A DNA stretch of 64,000 nt from Chloroflexota bacterium (lineage in GTDB: Bacteria; Chloroflexota; UBA11872). The stretch is from contig JAPPNP010000031.1 in the NCBI GenBank assembly GCA_028873795.1, forward strand, positions 66,545 through 130,544, read 5' to 3'. A program made the translations under genes and the position numbers. Shown piece by piece: positions 1-9,446 of this stretch (positions within the stretch are counted from its first letter, which is position 1; each line of letters opens with the position of its first letter). The notes under the pieces were generated by a model. That model worked only from the letters and a program-made list of their open reading frames with translations, searched no databases and had not been told where the DNA came from.

Positions 1-132
1 CGGACGGGTATCATTTAGAGGATGCGCCGTATTATTAATCCACCCAGGGCTTGTTCTTTAAACCGTTCAAATCGCACGGCTGGCGCCCGACCGCCACATG
101 CGGGGGGGGCGCCTGCTGCATTCCGAGAGTCG

Positions 133-2124
133 CTACTCCTGGGTGCTGTAGAACTGCCCGTAGCTGGGCAGGTAGTCAATACCCAAGTGCAGCACGCCGC
201 CGATGCGGTCCGGGTTGGACAGCCACGGCAGGTAGTCGTGAACCAACGGGATGGCGACCGCGTTCTCCATGAGGTAGAGCTCGGCTTCTTCCCAAATGGC
301 TCGCTGCTCGTCCGGATCGAAGCTGGCCCGCGCGGCGTCCAGCAGACCGTCGATCTTCGCGCCTTCCGTCGCGGTGGCCGGAACGCCGTCCCACTCGAAG
401 AATGAGTAGGCGCGGCCCGGTCGACCGTAGAAGGACGTGTGGAAGCGGTCGTACAGCACGTCGCCGTTCGGCCCCGCCACGCCGATCCACGTGGTGTGGA
501 AGGCGCCGTCCTGGGCCTGCTCGCGGTGCGTGGCCTCGTCCATCTTCGGGATGTTCACCTGGATGCCCAGGCTCCGCTCGACGTCAAGCTTGAACAGCTC
601 CACCACGGGGTCGCCGCGGTCCGGGTAGCTGATCTCGAGCTTGCGGCCGTCCGGCGCGTAGCGGAAGCCGTCCTCGCCCAAGGCGTAGCCGGCCTCGTCC
701 AGAAGCGCGGAGCCCTTGGCGGGGTCGTAGGTGTAGAGCTGACCGGCTGCGTCGCTGCGGCCCACGGTGCCCGGCACCAGCAGGTTGCTGATGTTGGTCG
801 GAGCCGTGCCGCCGTTCGCGCGCACCGTCACGGTTCGCCGGTCGACGCCGAACAGCAGCGCCTTGCGCACTGCCAGGTCGTCCAGCGGCCAGAGCTGCGT
901 GTGCAGAGGCATGTACTGACCCATGCCCGGCGCGGCAAAGCCGATGACGTGGTACTTCGGGTTCTCGGACACCCGCTTGTAGTCGGCGAACGACCAGTTC
1001 AGCAGGATGTCGACCTCGCCCGCCTCGAAGGCCTGGGCGTTGTCGGTCATGTTGAAGCCGAAGATCTGCGACCGCATGCGGTCGGGGTACGCCGGACCCT
1101 GGTTCGGCAGGTACGACGGGCCCCAGGCCCAGTTGTCGAACCGCTCGCCGACGATCTTCACGTCGTCTTCCCACTCGAGGAACTTGTAGGGACCGGTGCC
1201 GACCGCGTGGCGGTCGAGATCCTCGCCCATCTCCGTGATGGCCTTCGGCGAGGCGAACACCACGTGCTGGTGAGCGATGAACTTCAGGAAGAACGCCTGC
1301 GGCTGGTCCGTGTGGAACCGAAGCGTGAAGTCGTTGACCTTCTCGATGCCCGTAATGCCGGCGATGTCGCGAACGACGTGGCCGCGCGGCAACTCTTCGT
1401 CGAGGAATCGGTCGAAGTTGAAGATCGCGGCGTCCGCGTCGAACGGCGTGTCGTCGTGGAAGGACACGTCGTTCCGCAGCGGGACCGTCCAGCTCAGCTT
1501 GTCGTCCGAGACCTCGGGCAGGTCGGAGGCCAGCGTCGGCAGGATCGCGTTGCCCGGGCCGTAGTTGTACAGCAGCTCATAGAACATGTTCGCCGGCTCG
1601 GCGGTGCGTCCGCCCCACGTCGCCGGGTCGAAGTTCGTCGGGTTGCCGAAGGTCATGTAGCTGACCTCGCCGCCGACCTTGGGGTCCCACGGCTTCAGGC
1701 CGATGTTTACCGCCGAGTCGAGGTTGTGGATGTCGATGCCCGGCGCGCGCTCGGCGGCCTGCTCGACGATCTTCTCGACCACTCGCTCGACGACCTTCTG
1801 GACTTCAACCTCACGGATGACTTCCTGGGTGACGACCTTCTCGACCTGGACCTCTTTGATGGTCTCGACCGGGACTTCCTTGATCACCTCTTTGGTGACG
1901 ACCGTCTCGACCGGGACTTCCTTCACCACTTCCTTGGTGACGACCGTCTCGACCGGAACTTCCTTCACCACCTCTTTGACTTCGGTGACCGTGACCGTGA
2001 CCGTCTTCTCGACGACCTCGGCCTCGCCGCACGCGGCCAGAGCGGCTACTCCAACACCGCCCGCCAGCGCCGCCGCCCCACCACGGAGCAGCTTGCGACG
2101 ACTCAATGACTTACTCGGACCCAT
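133..2124 (-). CDS. Family 5 ABC transporter solute-binding lipoprotein (unit 1)
   Basis: Extracellular binding protein of an oligopeptide/oligosaccharide-type importer (SBP_bac_5 family), 663 residues. The N-terminus has a twin-arginine motif (SLSRRKLL) and a lipobox ending LAAC with the cysteine at residue 32, so it is probably exported folded by Tat and lipid-anchored. About 95 residues of Val/Glu/Lys repeats (KEVPVETVVT-type units) separate the cysteine from the globular domain, which carries typical family 5 text such as VGTGPYKFLEW. An ATG lies 16 codons further upstream, but GGGAGG is best spaced for the ATG at 2124; 2130 is a possible alternative. It follows a permease C gene on the same strand. 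In units 2 and 3 the next gene is permease B, so that gene probably lies beyond the left edge. The ligand is unknown. Confidence 0.93.
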   Translation of the reverse strand: MGPSKSLSRRKLLRGGAAALAGGVGVAALAACGEAEVVEKTVTVTVTEVKEVVKEVPVETVVTKEVVKEVPVETVVTKEVIKEVPVETIKEVQVEKVVTQEVIREVEVQKVVERVVEKIVEQAAERAPGIDIHNLDSAVNIGLKPWDPKVGGEVSYMTFGNPTNFDPATWGGRTAEPANMFYELLYNYGPGNAILPTLASDLPEVSDDKLSWTVPLRNDVSFHDDTPFDADAAIFNFDRFLDEELPRGHVVRDIAGITGIEKVNDFTLRFHTDQPQAFFLKFIAHQHVVFASPKAITEMGEDLDRHAVGTGPYKFLEWEDDVKIVGERFDNWAWGPSYLPNQGPAYPDRMRSQIFGFNMTDNAQAFEAGEVDILLNWSFADYKRVSENPKYHVIGFAAPGMGQYMPLHTQLWPLDDLAVRKALLFGVDRRTVTVRANGGTAPTNISNLLVPGTVGRSDAAGQLYTYDPAKGSALLDEAGYALGEDGFRYAPDGRKLEISYPDRGDPVVELFKLDVERSLGIQVNIPKMDEATHREQAQDGAFHTTWIGVAGPNGDVLYDRFHTSFYGRPGRAYSFFEWDGVPATATEGAKIDGLLDAARASFDPDEQRAIWEEAELYLMENAVAIPLVHDYLPWLSNPDRIGGVLHLGIDYLPSYGQFYSTQE
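1790..2010 (-). repeat. In-frame repeats encoding the unit 1 stalk
   Basis: Tandem degenerate repeats of about 42 bases (14 codons) encode alternating KEVPVET and VVTKEV segments of the stalk. Neighbouring copies are close to identical at DNA level, which suggests expansion by slippage or unequal exchange. Limits are approximate. Confidence 0.7.
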
Positions 2125-2233
2125 AGACATTCCCCTCCCATTGGGGTGTTCGTGCATGCACGCGGCGCGCATACTACACGACTCTGTAGAAACAGGTACA
2201 CGTTTTCCTGTTACCGATACGAATTCGGCGCGA

Positions 2234-3148
2234 TCAGTGCGACCACGCTCCCGCTTGTGGATCGAGCGCCTCGCGGAGGCCGTCTCCCAGCAGGTTGATC
2301 GATAGCACCGTGATGGCGATGGCCAGGCCGTTGAACGTCGAAATCCACCACGACGACCGCAGCAAGTGCCGGCTGGACGACAGCTCCAGGCCCCACTCGG
2401 GCGACGGGCGCTCGGCGCCCAGCCCCAGGAAGCTCAAGCCCGCGGCGGCCAGGATGGCCCCGCCCAGCCCCAGCGTGGCCATGATGAGGATCGGGCTCAC
2501 GATGTTCGGCAGGATGTGGCGCAGCATGATGCGGGCGTCGGACATGCCCACGGCACGCGCCGCGCGCACGTACACCAGCTCCCGAGCGGCGAGCGTCGTC
2601 GAACGCACCACGCGCGCATAGAAGGGAATACCGGCCACTCCTAGCGCGATCATGGCGTTGTTGAGCCCTGATCCAAGCGCGGCGACCACCGTCATCGCCA
2701 GCAGTAATCCCGGGAACGCCAGCATCACGTCGATGATCCGACTGATGACCATGTCCACCCAGCGCCCGAAATAGCCCGCCGACAACCCGATGAACGTGCC
2801 GACGATGGCTGAAATCGTCACCGCGGAAAACCCGACGCGAAGCGAAATCCGGGAGCCGCGCACAATGCGGCTGAAGACATCGCGCCCGATGTCGTCCGTG
2901 CCGAGTGGATGGCCTTCCGAGCCCGGAGGCAGTTCGGCCGCCATGATGTCGAAGTGATTCTCCGGTTCGGTCGCAATGAAATCGGCAAAGATCGCCGCAA
3001 GCGAAATGACGATCAGAACGCCCAGCCCCGCCAGGGCCGCCTTGTTCCGTCGCAGCCGCCGCCACGCCATCGTCCACTCGCTGCGCGGTTTCGGCGCAGC
3101 GGCGGCCTCGAGCCCGGAATCGCCCTCAGCGAGCGTGTCAGTGGCCAA
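2234..3148 (-). CDS. Family 5 ABC transporter permease, DppC/OppC type (unit 1)
   Basis: Inner-membrane permease of the binding-protein-dependent type, 304 residues from the chosen start. The N-terminus (KPRSEW, then RRNKAALAG before the first membrane helix) is typical of OppC/DppC. The EAA-like loop that contacts the ATPase is visible around the RAARAVGMSD segment. The open frame begins with GTG at 3154, but that codon directly abuts AAGGA. TTG at 3148 sits five bases after AAGGAG, and from it the protein aligns residue for residue with the unit 3 paralogue up to the shared KPRSEW. It lies upstream of the unit 1 binding protein on the same strand and is presumably co-transcribed with it. 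Confidence 0.92.
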   Translation of the reverse strand: MATDTLAEGDSGLEAAAAPKPRSEWTMAWRRLRRNKAALAGLGVLIVISLAAIFADFIATEPENHFDIMAAELPPGSEGHPLGTDDIGRDVFSRIVRGSRISLRVGFSAVTISAIVGTFIGLSAGYFGRWVDMVISRIIDVMLAFPGLLLAMTVVAALGSGLNNAMIALGVAGIPFYARVVRSTTLAARELVYVRAARAVGMSDARIMLRHILPNIVSPILIMATLGLGGAILAAAGLSFLGLGAERPSPEWGLELSSSRHLLRSSWWISTFNGLAIAITVLSINLLGDGLREALDPQAGAWSH

Positions 3149-3567
3149 CGTCACTCCTTACGCAATTCGGAACCGGTGTAGTTTAGGAATGGCTGCGACC
3201 GCACGATCCGGTCGCCCGCCAACGCTACCACTTCGGTCCGGCAAGGCCGGACAAAGAATGCGGTCCATGCGTTCGACCAGCTGCGGCGCCGGATTCCCGT
3301 CGCCCTGGCCTGTCGGCCGTGGAACTCACAAACCGGCGTAGCGTCCCAGATCGCGCGCCAACCGCGCAAGCGCGCCGCTTGCCAGATTGACACGACGGCG
3401 CGTCGCGGCTTACGTTCCACCTTGAGGTGATGGCTCGCCCACGGCGAGTCGATCGGGTGCATTTCAGATATCGGGGCATCCGTGGCATTGCTCGACCGGG
3501 GCCAATTGGATCCGCTGACGGTATCCGGGGCAATCCCCGCCTCACCTAGTCCGGCGGGAGAGCGGGC
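3149..3567. other. Divergent intergenic region between transport units 1 and 2
   Basis: About 420 bases separate the diverging permease C genes of units 1 and 2. No convincing gene is seen; open frames here run antisense into the permease. It is the natural place for both promoters and any shared regulator sites. A candidate promoter facing unit 2 is listed separately. Confidence 0.6.
3387..3416 (+). promoter_or_regulatory. Candidate sigma-70 promoter for transport unit 2
   Basis: A perfect TTGACA at 3387-3392 is followed after 18 bases by TACGTT, a weak -10 match. It would give a leader of about 145 bases before the permease C ATG at 3568. Support is the -35 match and the location only. Confidence 0.3.
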
Positions 3568-4503
3568 ATGTCGACAAAAGCCGTAGCGGAGTCGGCCGGC
3601 GCGACAGCGCAAGACCCCATCGAACTGCGTCCGCCGCGCAGCGAGTTGCAGATGTCCTATCGCCGCTTTTGGCGCCACAAGGCGGCCGTCCTCGGGCTGA
3701 CGATCCTCATCATCATCAGCATCGGCGCGATATTCGCGGATGTCATCGCCATCGAGCCCGAAGAGACGTTTTACAGCTTCGATGAGCTCCAGACCAAGAA
3801 ATGGCTGCCTCCGCTGACCGACGGTCACCTCATGGGCACCGACGACATCGGGCGTGACGTGTTCAGCCGCGTCGTCCGCGGCTCACGCGTGTCGCTGCGC
3901 GTCGGATTCTTCGCCGTGGGCATCGCCAGCATCGCCGGCACACTCTTCGGCCTCGCCGCCGGCTATTTCGGCGGGTGGGTCGACCAGGTGGTCAGCCGAG
4001 CCATCGACGTGATGCTGGCCTTCCCCGACTTGCTGCTGGCGATTGCGATCTTGGCGGCGCTCGGCCCCAGTCTCGTGAACGCCATGGTGGCGCTGGGCCT
4101 GGCGGGGATTCCCGGCTATGCGCGCGTTGTGCGCGGCGCCACGCTGGCCGCGCGCGAGCTGGTCTACGTGCACGCCGCGCGTGCCGTGGGCATGTCCGAC
4201 ACGCGCATCATGCTCCGCCACATCCTGCCGAACGTGCTCAGTCCGATCTTGATCATGATGACCCTGGGCCTCGGCGGCGCGATCCTCGCCGCCTCCGCGC
4301 TCGGATTTCTCGGCCTGGCCGCCGACCCGCCGACTCCGGAGTGGGGCAGCGAGCTCAACCTCTCGCGCGCCTACCTGCGCACCGCCTGGTGGGTGTCCAC
4401 GTTCAACGGCGCGGCCATCGCCGTCACGGTCCTTTCGGTCAACATGGTCGGTGACGGTCTGCGCGAGGCGCTCGACCCGCAGGCCAGCTCGTGGGCGCGC
4501 TAA
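3568..4503 (+). CDS. Family 5 ABC transporter permease, DppC/OppC type (unit 2)
   Basis: Membrane permease of 311 residues and paralogue of the unit 1 and unit 3 C-type permeases. It has the same layout: a short cytoplasmic N-terminus, one helix, a periplasmic-type loop containing GTDDIGRDVFSRVVRGSR, then five helices with the conserved RAARAVGMSD cytoplasmic loop that docks the ATPase. ATG at 3568 is preceded by GGGAGAG. It is the first gene of a plus-strand unit followed by a binding protein and a B-type permease. The long loop before GTDDIGRD differs most from the paralogues. No ATPase gene is nearby, so the importer must share one encoded elsewhere. Confidence 0.93.
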   Translation: MSTKAVAESAGATAQDPIELRPPRSELQMSYRRFWRHKAAVLGLTILIIISIGAIFADVIAIEPEETFYSFDELQTKKWLPPLTDGHLMGTDDIGRDVFSRVVRGSRVSLRVGFFAVGIASIAGTLFGLAAGYFGGWVDQVVSRAIDVMLAFPDLLLAIAILAALGPSLVNAMVALGLAGIPGYARVVRGATLAARELVYVHAARAVGMSDTRIMLRHILPNVLSPILIMMTLGLGGAILAASALGFLGLAADPPTPEWGSELNLSRAYLRTAWWVSTFNGAAIAVTVLSVNMVGDGLREALDPQASSWAR

Positions 4504-4583
4504 AATGCCGCCACCAAGACCGTTTTTTCCTGAAGCACATTTTCAGCCGGTAGTTGACGTGTCGTTCGAGGGGGAGGTGTTGG

Positions 4584-6563
4584 ATGGGGAGTAAAGGACT
4601 AGTAACCCGGCGCAAGGTTATGCGCGGGGGGTTGGCCGCCTTGGCCGGCGGTGTCGGCGCGGCCGCGCTGGCCGCGTGCGGCGAAGCCGAGGTCGTCGAG
4701 AAGACGGTCACGGTCACGGTCACCGAAGTCAAAGAGGTGATCAAGGAAGTCCCGGTCGAAGTCCCGGTCACCAAGGAAGTCGAAGTCGAGAAGGTCGTCA
4801 TCAAGGAAGTCCCGGTCGAAACCATCAAGGAAGTGCCGGTCGAGACGATCAAAGAGGTCCAGGTCGAAAAGGTCGTCGAGAAGGAAGTCGTCAAAGAAGT
4901 CTTCGTCGAGAAGGTCGTCGTCGAGGAGAAGTTGGTCGAGCGCGCCAAGGAGCTGGTGCCCGGCATCAACATCTTCAGCTACCCCGACGTCATTCCGCTG
5001 GGGCCCTACAACCCAACCGTCGGCGGCGAGGTGAGCTACCCGACGTTCGGCAACGCGAACAGCTATCACCCGCTGCGCGCGGCCAGCCGGGCGTCGGTTG
5101 AGATCGGCAACATGATCCACGAGCCGCTCTACGTGCTGGGCGCGGGCAATGACTTTGCCCCGCTCCTGGCCGCGGGCTCCGAGGTTCAGGACGACCGCAC
5201 GCAGTGGCGCATTCGCCTGCGCAACGACGTGGTCTTCCACAACGACGAGCCGTTCAACGCCGACACGGTGATCTCGAACTTCGAAGAAATCTTCGACGAG
5301 AGCATCGTGCGCGGCGGGATCGTCGGCTTCGCCAATGAGCTCAACAAGGTCGAGAAGGTCGACGACTTCACGGTCGACTTCTTCACCAAGATCCCGAACG
5401 CGCTATTCCACAAGCCACTCACCCGCGGCTACCGGCCGTGGCCGATAGTGGCCAAGGAGATGGGCGAGGACTTCGACTTCAACCCGATCGGGACCGGTCC
5501 CTTCAAGTTCGAGAGTTGGACCGACAACGTCGAGCTCGTCGGCACGCGGTTCGACAAGTACGCCTGGGCCCCGTGGTACTCCGCGAATCAGGGCCCCGCA
5601 TACGCCGATCGAGCCGTCGGCAAGGTGCTGTCCAACGACAGCACGGCGCGGATCAACGCGATGGAGGCGGGCGAGGTCAGCTTCCTGCTCCACTTCGTGT
5701 TCCCGCACGTGCAGCGCATCTCGACCAACCCGAGCTTCCGGGTGCTGGGGATCCTGAACGAGGGCATGCCGCAATACATGCCGATCAACACGCAGCTCTT
5801 CCCGACGGATGACGTCGAGGTTCGCCGCGCGATGATCGAAGGCATCGACCGCCGCACGGTCACCGTGCGCGCCAACGGCGGTGTGCCGCCGGTGGTCGTC
5901 AGCAACTGCCTCACGTCGGAGGCGGTCAAGGGCTACAACCCGGAGGTCAACAACCTCTACACCTTCGACGTGCAGAAGGCGCAGGCGCGGCTTGACGCCG
6001 CCGGCTGGACGCTCGGCGACGACGGCTTCCGTTACAACTCGGACGGCGAGTTGCTCGAGATCGTGTTCCCGGACACCGGCTTCCCGGTGCGCGAGCTGTT
6101 CAAGCTCGACGTCGAGAAGTCGCTCGGCATCTCCGTGCAGATTCCGAAGATGGAAGGCAGCACGTTTAACGAGCAGATGCAGAACGGCGCCTTCCACGCG
6201 GCGTACGTGGGTGTCGGCGGGCCGGACGGCGACGTGCTGTGGGACCGCTTCCACACCTCCGTCTACGGGCTGCCGGGCCGCGCCTACTCGCGTTGGATGT
6301 ACACGGACCCGCCCGGAGAGGCCACGCCAGGCGTGGAGCTGGACGCGCTGCTCGACGGCGCCCGGGTCGAGTTCGACGAGTCCAAGCGGATCGACCTGTG
6401 GCAGCGTGCGAGCCACATCATCATGGACAACGCCTTGATGATTCCGTTCGTCACCGAGTTCCTCAGCTGGATCGCCAACACCGACATCGTCGGCGGGAAC
6501 CTCTACGTCGGTAACTTCGCGCTGCCGATCTGGAGCGACTGGTACGACAAGCGGGTCGGCTAG
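4584..6563 (+). CDS. Family 5 ABC transporter solute-binding lipoprotein (unit 2)
   Basis: Extracellular solute-binding protein, 659 residues from ATG 4584, which has GGGGGAGG just upstream; an earlier in-frame ATG at 4554 is less likely. The twin-arginine motif VTRRKVM and a lipobox with cysteine at residue 32 mark a Tat lipoprotein. A Val/Glu/Lys repeat stalk of about 94 residues follows, then a complete SBP_bac_5 domain (for example NPIGTGPFKFESW). Signal and early stalk are nearly identical to unit 1, so the two are sister paralogues. It sits between its permease genes (C upstream, B downstream). The substrate is not readable from sequence; neighbouring glycosidase-like genes make an oligosaccharide or glycoside possible. 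Confidence 0.94.
   Translation: MGSKGLVTRRKVMRGGLAALAGGVGAAALAACGEAEVVEKTVTVTVTEVKEVIKEVPVEVPVTKEVEVEKVVIKEVPVETIKEVPVETIKEVQVEKVVEKEVVKEVFVEKVVVEEKLVERAKELVPGINIFSYPDVIPLGPYNPTVGGEVSYPTFGNANSYHPLRAASRASVEIGNMIHEPLYVLGAGNDFAPLLAAGSEVQDDRTQWRIRLRNDVVFHNDEPFNADTVISNFEEIFDESIVRGGIVGFANELNKVEKVDDFTVDFFTKIPNALFHKPLTRGYRPWPIVAKEMGEDFDFNPIGTGPFKFESWTDNVELVGTRFDKYAWAPWYSANQGPAYADRAVGKVLSNDSTARINAMEAGEVSFLLHFVFPHVQRISTNPSFRVLGILNEGMPQYMPINTQLFPTDDVEVRRAMIEGIDRRTVTVRANGGVPPVVVSNCLTSEAVKGYNPEVNNLYTFDVQKAQARLDAAGWTLGDDGFRYNSDGELLEIVFPDTGFPVRELFKLDVEKSLGISVQIPKMEGSTFNEQMQNGAFHAAYVGVGGPDGDVLWDRFHTSVYGLPGRAYSRWMYTDPPGEATPGVELDALLDGARVEFDESKRIDLWQRASHIIMDNALMIPFVTEFLSWIANTDIVGGNLYVGNFALPIWSDWYDKRVG
4725..4945 (+). 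repeat. In-frame repeats encoding the unit 2 stalk
   Basis: Degenerate tandem repeats encode KEVPVET, IKEVQVEK and similar Val/Glu/Lys units between the lipobox and the binding domain. The order and number of units differ from units 1 and 3. Limits are approximate. Confidence 0.7.
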
Positions 6564-6616
6564 CCGAAAGGACTTGGCGCACGCAACTGGGTAGCTAAAA
6601 GGGATCAGGCGTAGGC

Positions 6617-7588
6617 ATGGGTGGTTACATCGTCCGGCGCCTCCTCTACACGATTCCGGTCGTGTTGGGAGTGCTGGTGACGACGTTTATCCTCCTGCGC
6701 CTGATCCCGGGCGACCCGGTTGATCTGTTTTATCTCGGCGGCCAGGACCCGTCCGGCACCGTGTCGTTCGTCGTCACGCCCTCGCAACAGAGCGCCTACG
6801 ACGCCCTGCGCAGGGAATTCAATCTCGACAAGCACATCGTGCACCAGTTCTTCATCTACCTCTGGGACTTCGTCCGCTTCGACTTCGGCAAGTCGATTCG
6901 GTCACAGCGTCCGATCAACGAGATCATCGGAGACCACTGGCCGGCCACGATTCAACTGACCTTGGCCGGGATGGGCCTCGCGCTGTTCATTGGCATTGGC
7001 GCCGGCGTGATCTCCGCCATACGTCACCACACGTGGGTCGACTACGCCTCGCAGAGCTTCGCCGTCTTCGGCGTCTCTATCCCAAGCTTTTTCCTCGGAG
7101 TCATTCTGGTCATGATCTTCAGCGTCGGACTCGGGTGGCTCCCGGCGATCTCCAACGGACACGGCAAGGAGCTCATCTTGCCGGGGATCACCCTGGGTAC
7201 GGCCGCGTCGGCCATTCTGGCCCGGCTGATGCGCTCCTCCATGCTGGACGTGCTATCGCGCGACTACATCCGCACGGCGCGCGCCAAGGGGCTGCGCGAG
7301 CGCGCCGTGATCTGGCTGCATGCGCTGCGCAACGCCCTGATCCCCGTGGTTACGGTCGCCGGCCTGGCCTTCGGCGGCCTGCTCACGGGCACCGTCATCA
7401 TCGAGTCGGTCTTTACCCGGCAGGGACTTGGGCTCCAGCTCATCGCCGCCATCACCCAGCGTGACTATCCGGTCGTTCAGGGGCTGGTAATGCTCGCGGC
7501 GCTTCTCTACGCGGGCATGAACCTCGTTGTCGACATCCTCTACACATACATCGACCCACGCGTCCGCCTCGTCCGCGCGTCCGTCTAG
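6617..7588 (+). CDS. Family 5 ABC transporter permease, DppB/OppB type (unit 2)
   Basis: Membrane permease of 323 residues. It starts MGGYIVRRLLYTIPVVLGV, the classic N-terminal helix of OppB/DppB, and has the B-type loop (RTARAKGLRERAVIWLHALR) that contacts the ATPase. It is the third gene of unit 2, about 50 bases after the binding protein, and converges with the enolase-superfamily gene. The corresponding protein of unit 3 is strongly similar throughout. Confidence 0.94.
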   Translation: MGGYIVRRLLYTIPVVLGVLVTTFILLRLIPGDPVDLFYLGGQDPSGTVSFVVTPSQQSAYDALRREFNLDKHIVHQFFIYLWDFVRFDFGKSIRSQRPINEIIGDHWPATIQLTLAGMGLALFIGIGAGVISAIRHHTWVDYASQSFAVFGVSIPSFFLGVILVMIFSVGLGWLPAISNGHGKELILPGITLGTAASAILARLMRSSMLDVLSRDYIRTARAKGLRERAVIWLHALRNALIPVVTVAGLAFGGLLTGTVIIESVFTRQGLGLQLIAAITQRDYPVVQGLVMLAALLYAGMNLVVDILYTYIDPRVRLVRASV

Positions 7589-7616
7589 AGGGCAAACCGC
7601 CGAAGCGTCCGCCTGG

Positions 7617-8798
7617 CTAGAAGTTCGTGTATGAGCCGTCGCGGCGGTGGAGCAGCGTCGAGTTCCAGGGGCGAAGCTCCTGGCTCGCGGCGATAGCCTC
7701 GTCGACCTCGATCCCCAATCCCGGTTCCGTTGGCAGCGGATACCAGGTCCCGTCCAGCTCGATCTGCTTCGGATAGATCGCACGGCGCTCGGGCGTCGTG
7801 TCGGAATTGTCGTTCTCCCCGGCCCCTCGCGGCGGCGTGCGCACCTCCAGCCAGGCGCAGTTGGGAATGGCCGCCAGAAAGTGCACCGACGCGGCCGTGC
7901 ACAGCGGGCCGACCGGGTTATGCGGCATGAGATCGATGTAGTGCGCCTCGCACCAGGCGGCGATCTTCATCGCTTCCGTGAATCCACCGACGTTGCAGAT
8001 GTCGATGCGCATGAAGTTCGCCAGCCCGCGCTCGATATAGGGCAGGGACTGCCACTTGCTCTCAAACTCCTCGCCGATGGCGAAGGGCACCTCGGTCATC
8101 GAGCGCAGCGATTCGTAGGCCTCGGGCGTCTGATCGCGGATCGGCTCCTCCAGGAAATCGAGGGCGGCGCGGGGCAACCGCTGGCAGAACGACGCCGCTT
8201 CGGCCACCGTCAATCGGTGGTGATAGTCGATGCCCAGCACCGGCGGCTGCCCCAGTGCCTCGCGCACGCGAGTCACCCACTCCGCGGTCAGAGCGATTGA
8301 CTCGCGCGGCTCGAACAGCCGCCCATCCTCGCCGGCATCGGCCGTGCCGAGGCCCAGCCGGATGGCCGGCCAGCCTTCCCCGTGCAAGTGCAACACTTCC
8401 TCGACCAGCTCGGGGCCGTAGGGCGCGGCGGCGGTGGCGAAACCGGGGACGAAATCGCGATGCTTTCCGCCCAGGAGCTCATAGACGGGCACGCCCAGCG
8501 CCTTGCCCTTGAGGTCGTACAGGGCGATGTCGATCGCCGAAATCGCCGCGGTGAGCACCCGGCCGCCCTCGAAGTATTGGCTGCGATAGAGCTCCTGCCA
8601 CAGGGCGCCGATCTGCATCGGGTCGCGCCCGACCAGGAAGTCGCGGTAGTGCCGCACGGCGCCCTCGACCGCCCACTCGCGCGCCGACAGGCCGGAGCAA
8701 CCCCAACCTTCGAGGCCCGCATCGGTCTCGACCTTGACGATGGTCTCGGCGCGCGGGCCGCCCCAGGGCAGATAGGTCTTGACGTCGGTGATGGTCAT
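7617..8798 (-). CDS. Enolase-superfamily sugar acid dehydratase (mandelate racemase/galactonate dehydratase type)
   Basis: Soluble enzyme of 393 residues, normal length for the mandelate racemase/muconate lactonizing group. It removes a proton alpha to a carboxylate in a Mg-dependent active site, usually dehydrating a sugar acid. Visible ligands and catalytic residues are D191 and H193 in GIDYHH, E217/E218 in FLEEP, E243/E244 in IGEEF, and H293 in MPHNPVGP. The D-x-H pair with the late His resembles D-galactonate or D-mannonate dehydratases rather than muconate cycloisomerase. It is the last gene of a minus-strand run with a membrane protein and a glycosidase-like gene. The exact sugar acid cannot be assigned. 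Confidence 0.9.
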   Translation of the reverse strand: MTITDVKTYLPWGGPRAETIVKVETDAGLEGWGCSGLSAREWAVEGAVRHYRDFLVGRDPMQIGALWQELYRSQYFEGGRVLTAAISAIDIALYDLKGKALGVPVYELLGGKHRDFVPGFATAAAPYGPELVEEVLHLHGEGWPAIRLGLGTADAGEDGRLFEPRESIALTAEWVTRVREALGQPPVLGIDYHHRLTVAEAASFCQRLPRAALDFLEEPIRDQTPEAYESLRSMTEVPFAIGEEFESKWQSLPYIERGLANFMRIDICNVGGFTEAMKIAAWCEAHYIDLMPHNPVGPLCTAASVHFLAAIPNCAWLEVRTPPRGAGENDNSDTTPERRAIYPKQIELDGTWYPLPTEPGLGIEVDEAIAASQELRPWNSTLLHRRDGSYTNF

Positions 8799-8813
8799 GG
8801 CACGCTCGCTTTC

Positions 8814-9422
8814 CTACGGACTGGCGGCAATGCCCTGCCGCCAGCAGTCGGGGAGGGAATCTCCGACGTTGATCGCGTCGTATGTACTCCGCCGTCGCAT
8901 GACCGAACCCAGGTATACGCCCCGCGACCAGCCATGGCACGAGAGGAAATCCGTGGGGACCGGCTGGTTGTCCGCGTATCCCGCCAGGTCTTCTTGCAGA
9001 CGGAAACAGGTCTCCGATTCCTCCTCGGGCGAAATGCGATAGCTCACGCAGCCCAGGTCCTCATCGTCGGGATGAATGCGCTTGGCCGTCACGACGTATT
9101 CGGACCGCGACCCGAAGATGTTCTGATACCAGCCGCGCCCCCAGATGGTGCGCTCCGGGCGGTCGGTGTCTATGGTCACGAAAAAGGCCAGTGGCAGCGC
9201 CACACCAATGGCTGCGCCCATGAAGCCCATCACCACGTGGAGCGGCCATGAGGCTCGCAGGCGCCTCGCCACGCCCACAACCAGAATCATCCCAACCAGC
9301 CCGGTCACGATCAGGAAGATGGGCACCACCCACCCGGCCGACCGCACGCCAAACGTCAGCAGCACGGCGATCGCCGCGGCTACGAACCCCCAGGCGATCC
9401 AGACGAACCGCTCGCTGGTCAC
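8814..9422 (-). CDS. Small membrane protein of unknown function
   Basis: Predicted protein of 202 residues. I do not recognise the family. The first half shows three hydrophobic stretches (about residues 6-25, 30-50 and 62-83) interrupted by Arg-rich turns. The second half is soluble, with four cysteines (LGCVSY, ETCFRL, LSCHGW, PDCWRQ) that could pair in disulfides if outside. The start is GTG at 9422 without a clear Shine-Dalgarno. It lies 24 bases after the glycosidase-like gene and 15 bases before the enolase-superfamily gene on the same strand, so co-transcription is likely. Confidence 0.65.
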   Translation of the reverse strand: MTSERFVWIAWGFVAAAIAVLLTFGVRSAGWVVPIFLIVTGLVGMILVVGVARRLRASWPLHVVMGFMGAAIGVALPLAFFVTIDTDRPERTIWGRGWYQNIFGSRSEYVVTAKRIHPDDEDLGCVSYRISPEEESETCFRLQEDLAGYADNQPVPTDFLSCHGWSRGVYLGSVMRRRSTYDAINVGDSLPDCWRQGIAASP

Positions 9423-9446
9423 GAGTTCGTCAGCGCCGGAGCCGGC

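Noticed and set aside
82-113. Hairpin GGCGCCC/GGGCGCC downstream of the unit 1 binding protein
   Set aside because: Perfect seven-base arms but no T-run on the transcribed strand, and the expected next gene lies further left, so it is not called as a terminator.
1790-2010. Direct repeats resembling a CRISPR array
   Set aside because: The repeats are in frame, degenerate and coding, with no spacers of uniform unrelated sequence and no cas genes.
439-2109. Long reading frame antisense to the unit 1 binding protein
   Set aside because: It mirrors a complete SBP gene in the opposite strand; GC-rich DNA produces such long antisense frames. It has no recognisable family text.
3151-3828. Reverse-strand frame across the unit 1-2 intergenic region
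   Set aside because: It overlaps the beginning of a conserved permease and has no plausible start or domain.
5403-6416. Long antisense frame over the unit 2 binding protein
   Set aside because: Overlaps a confidently assigned gene and has only compositionally biased Arg/Val/Leu text.
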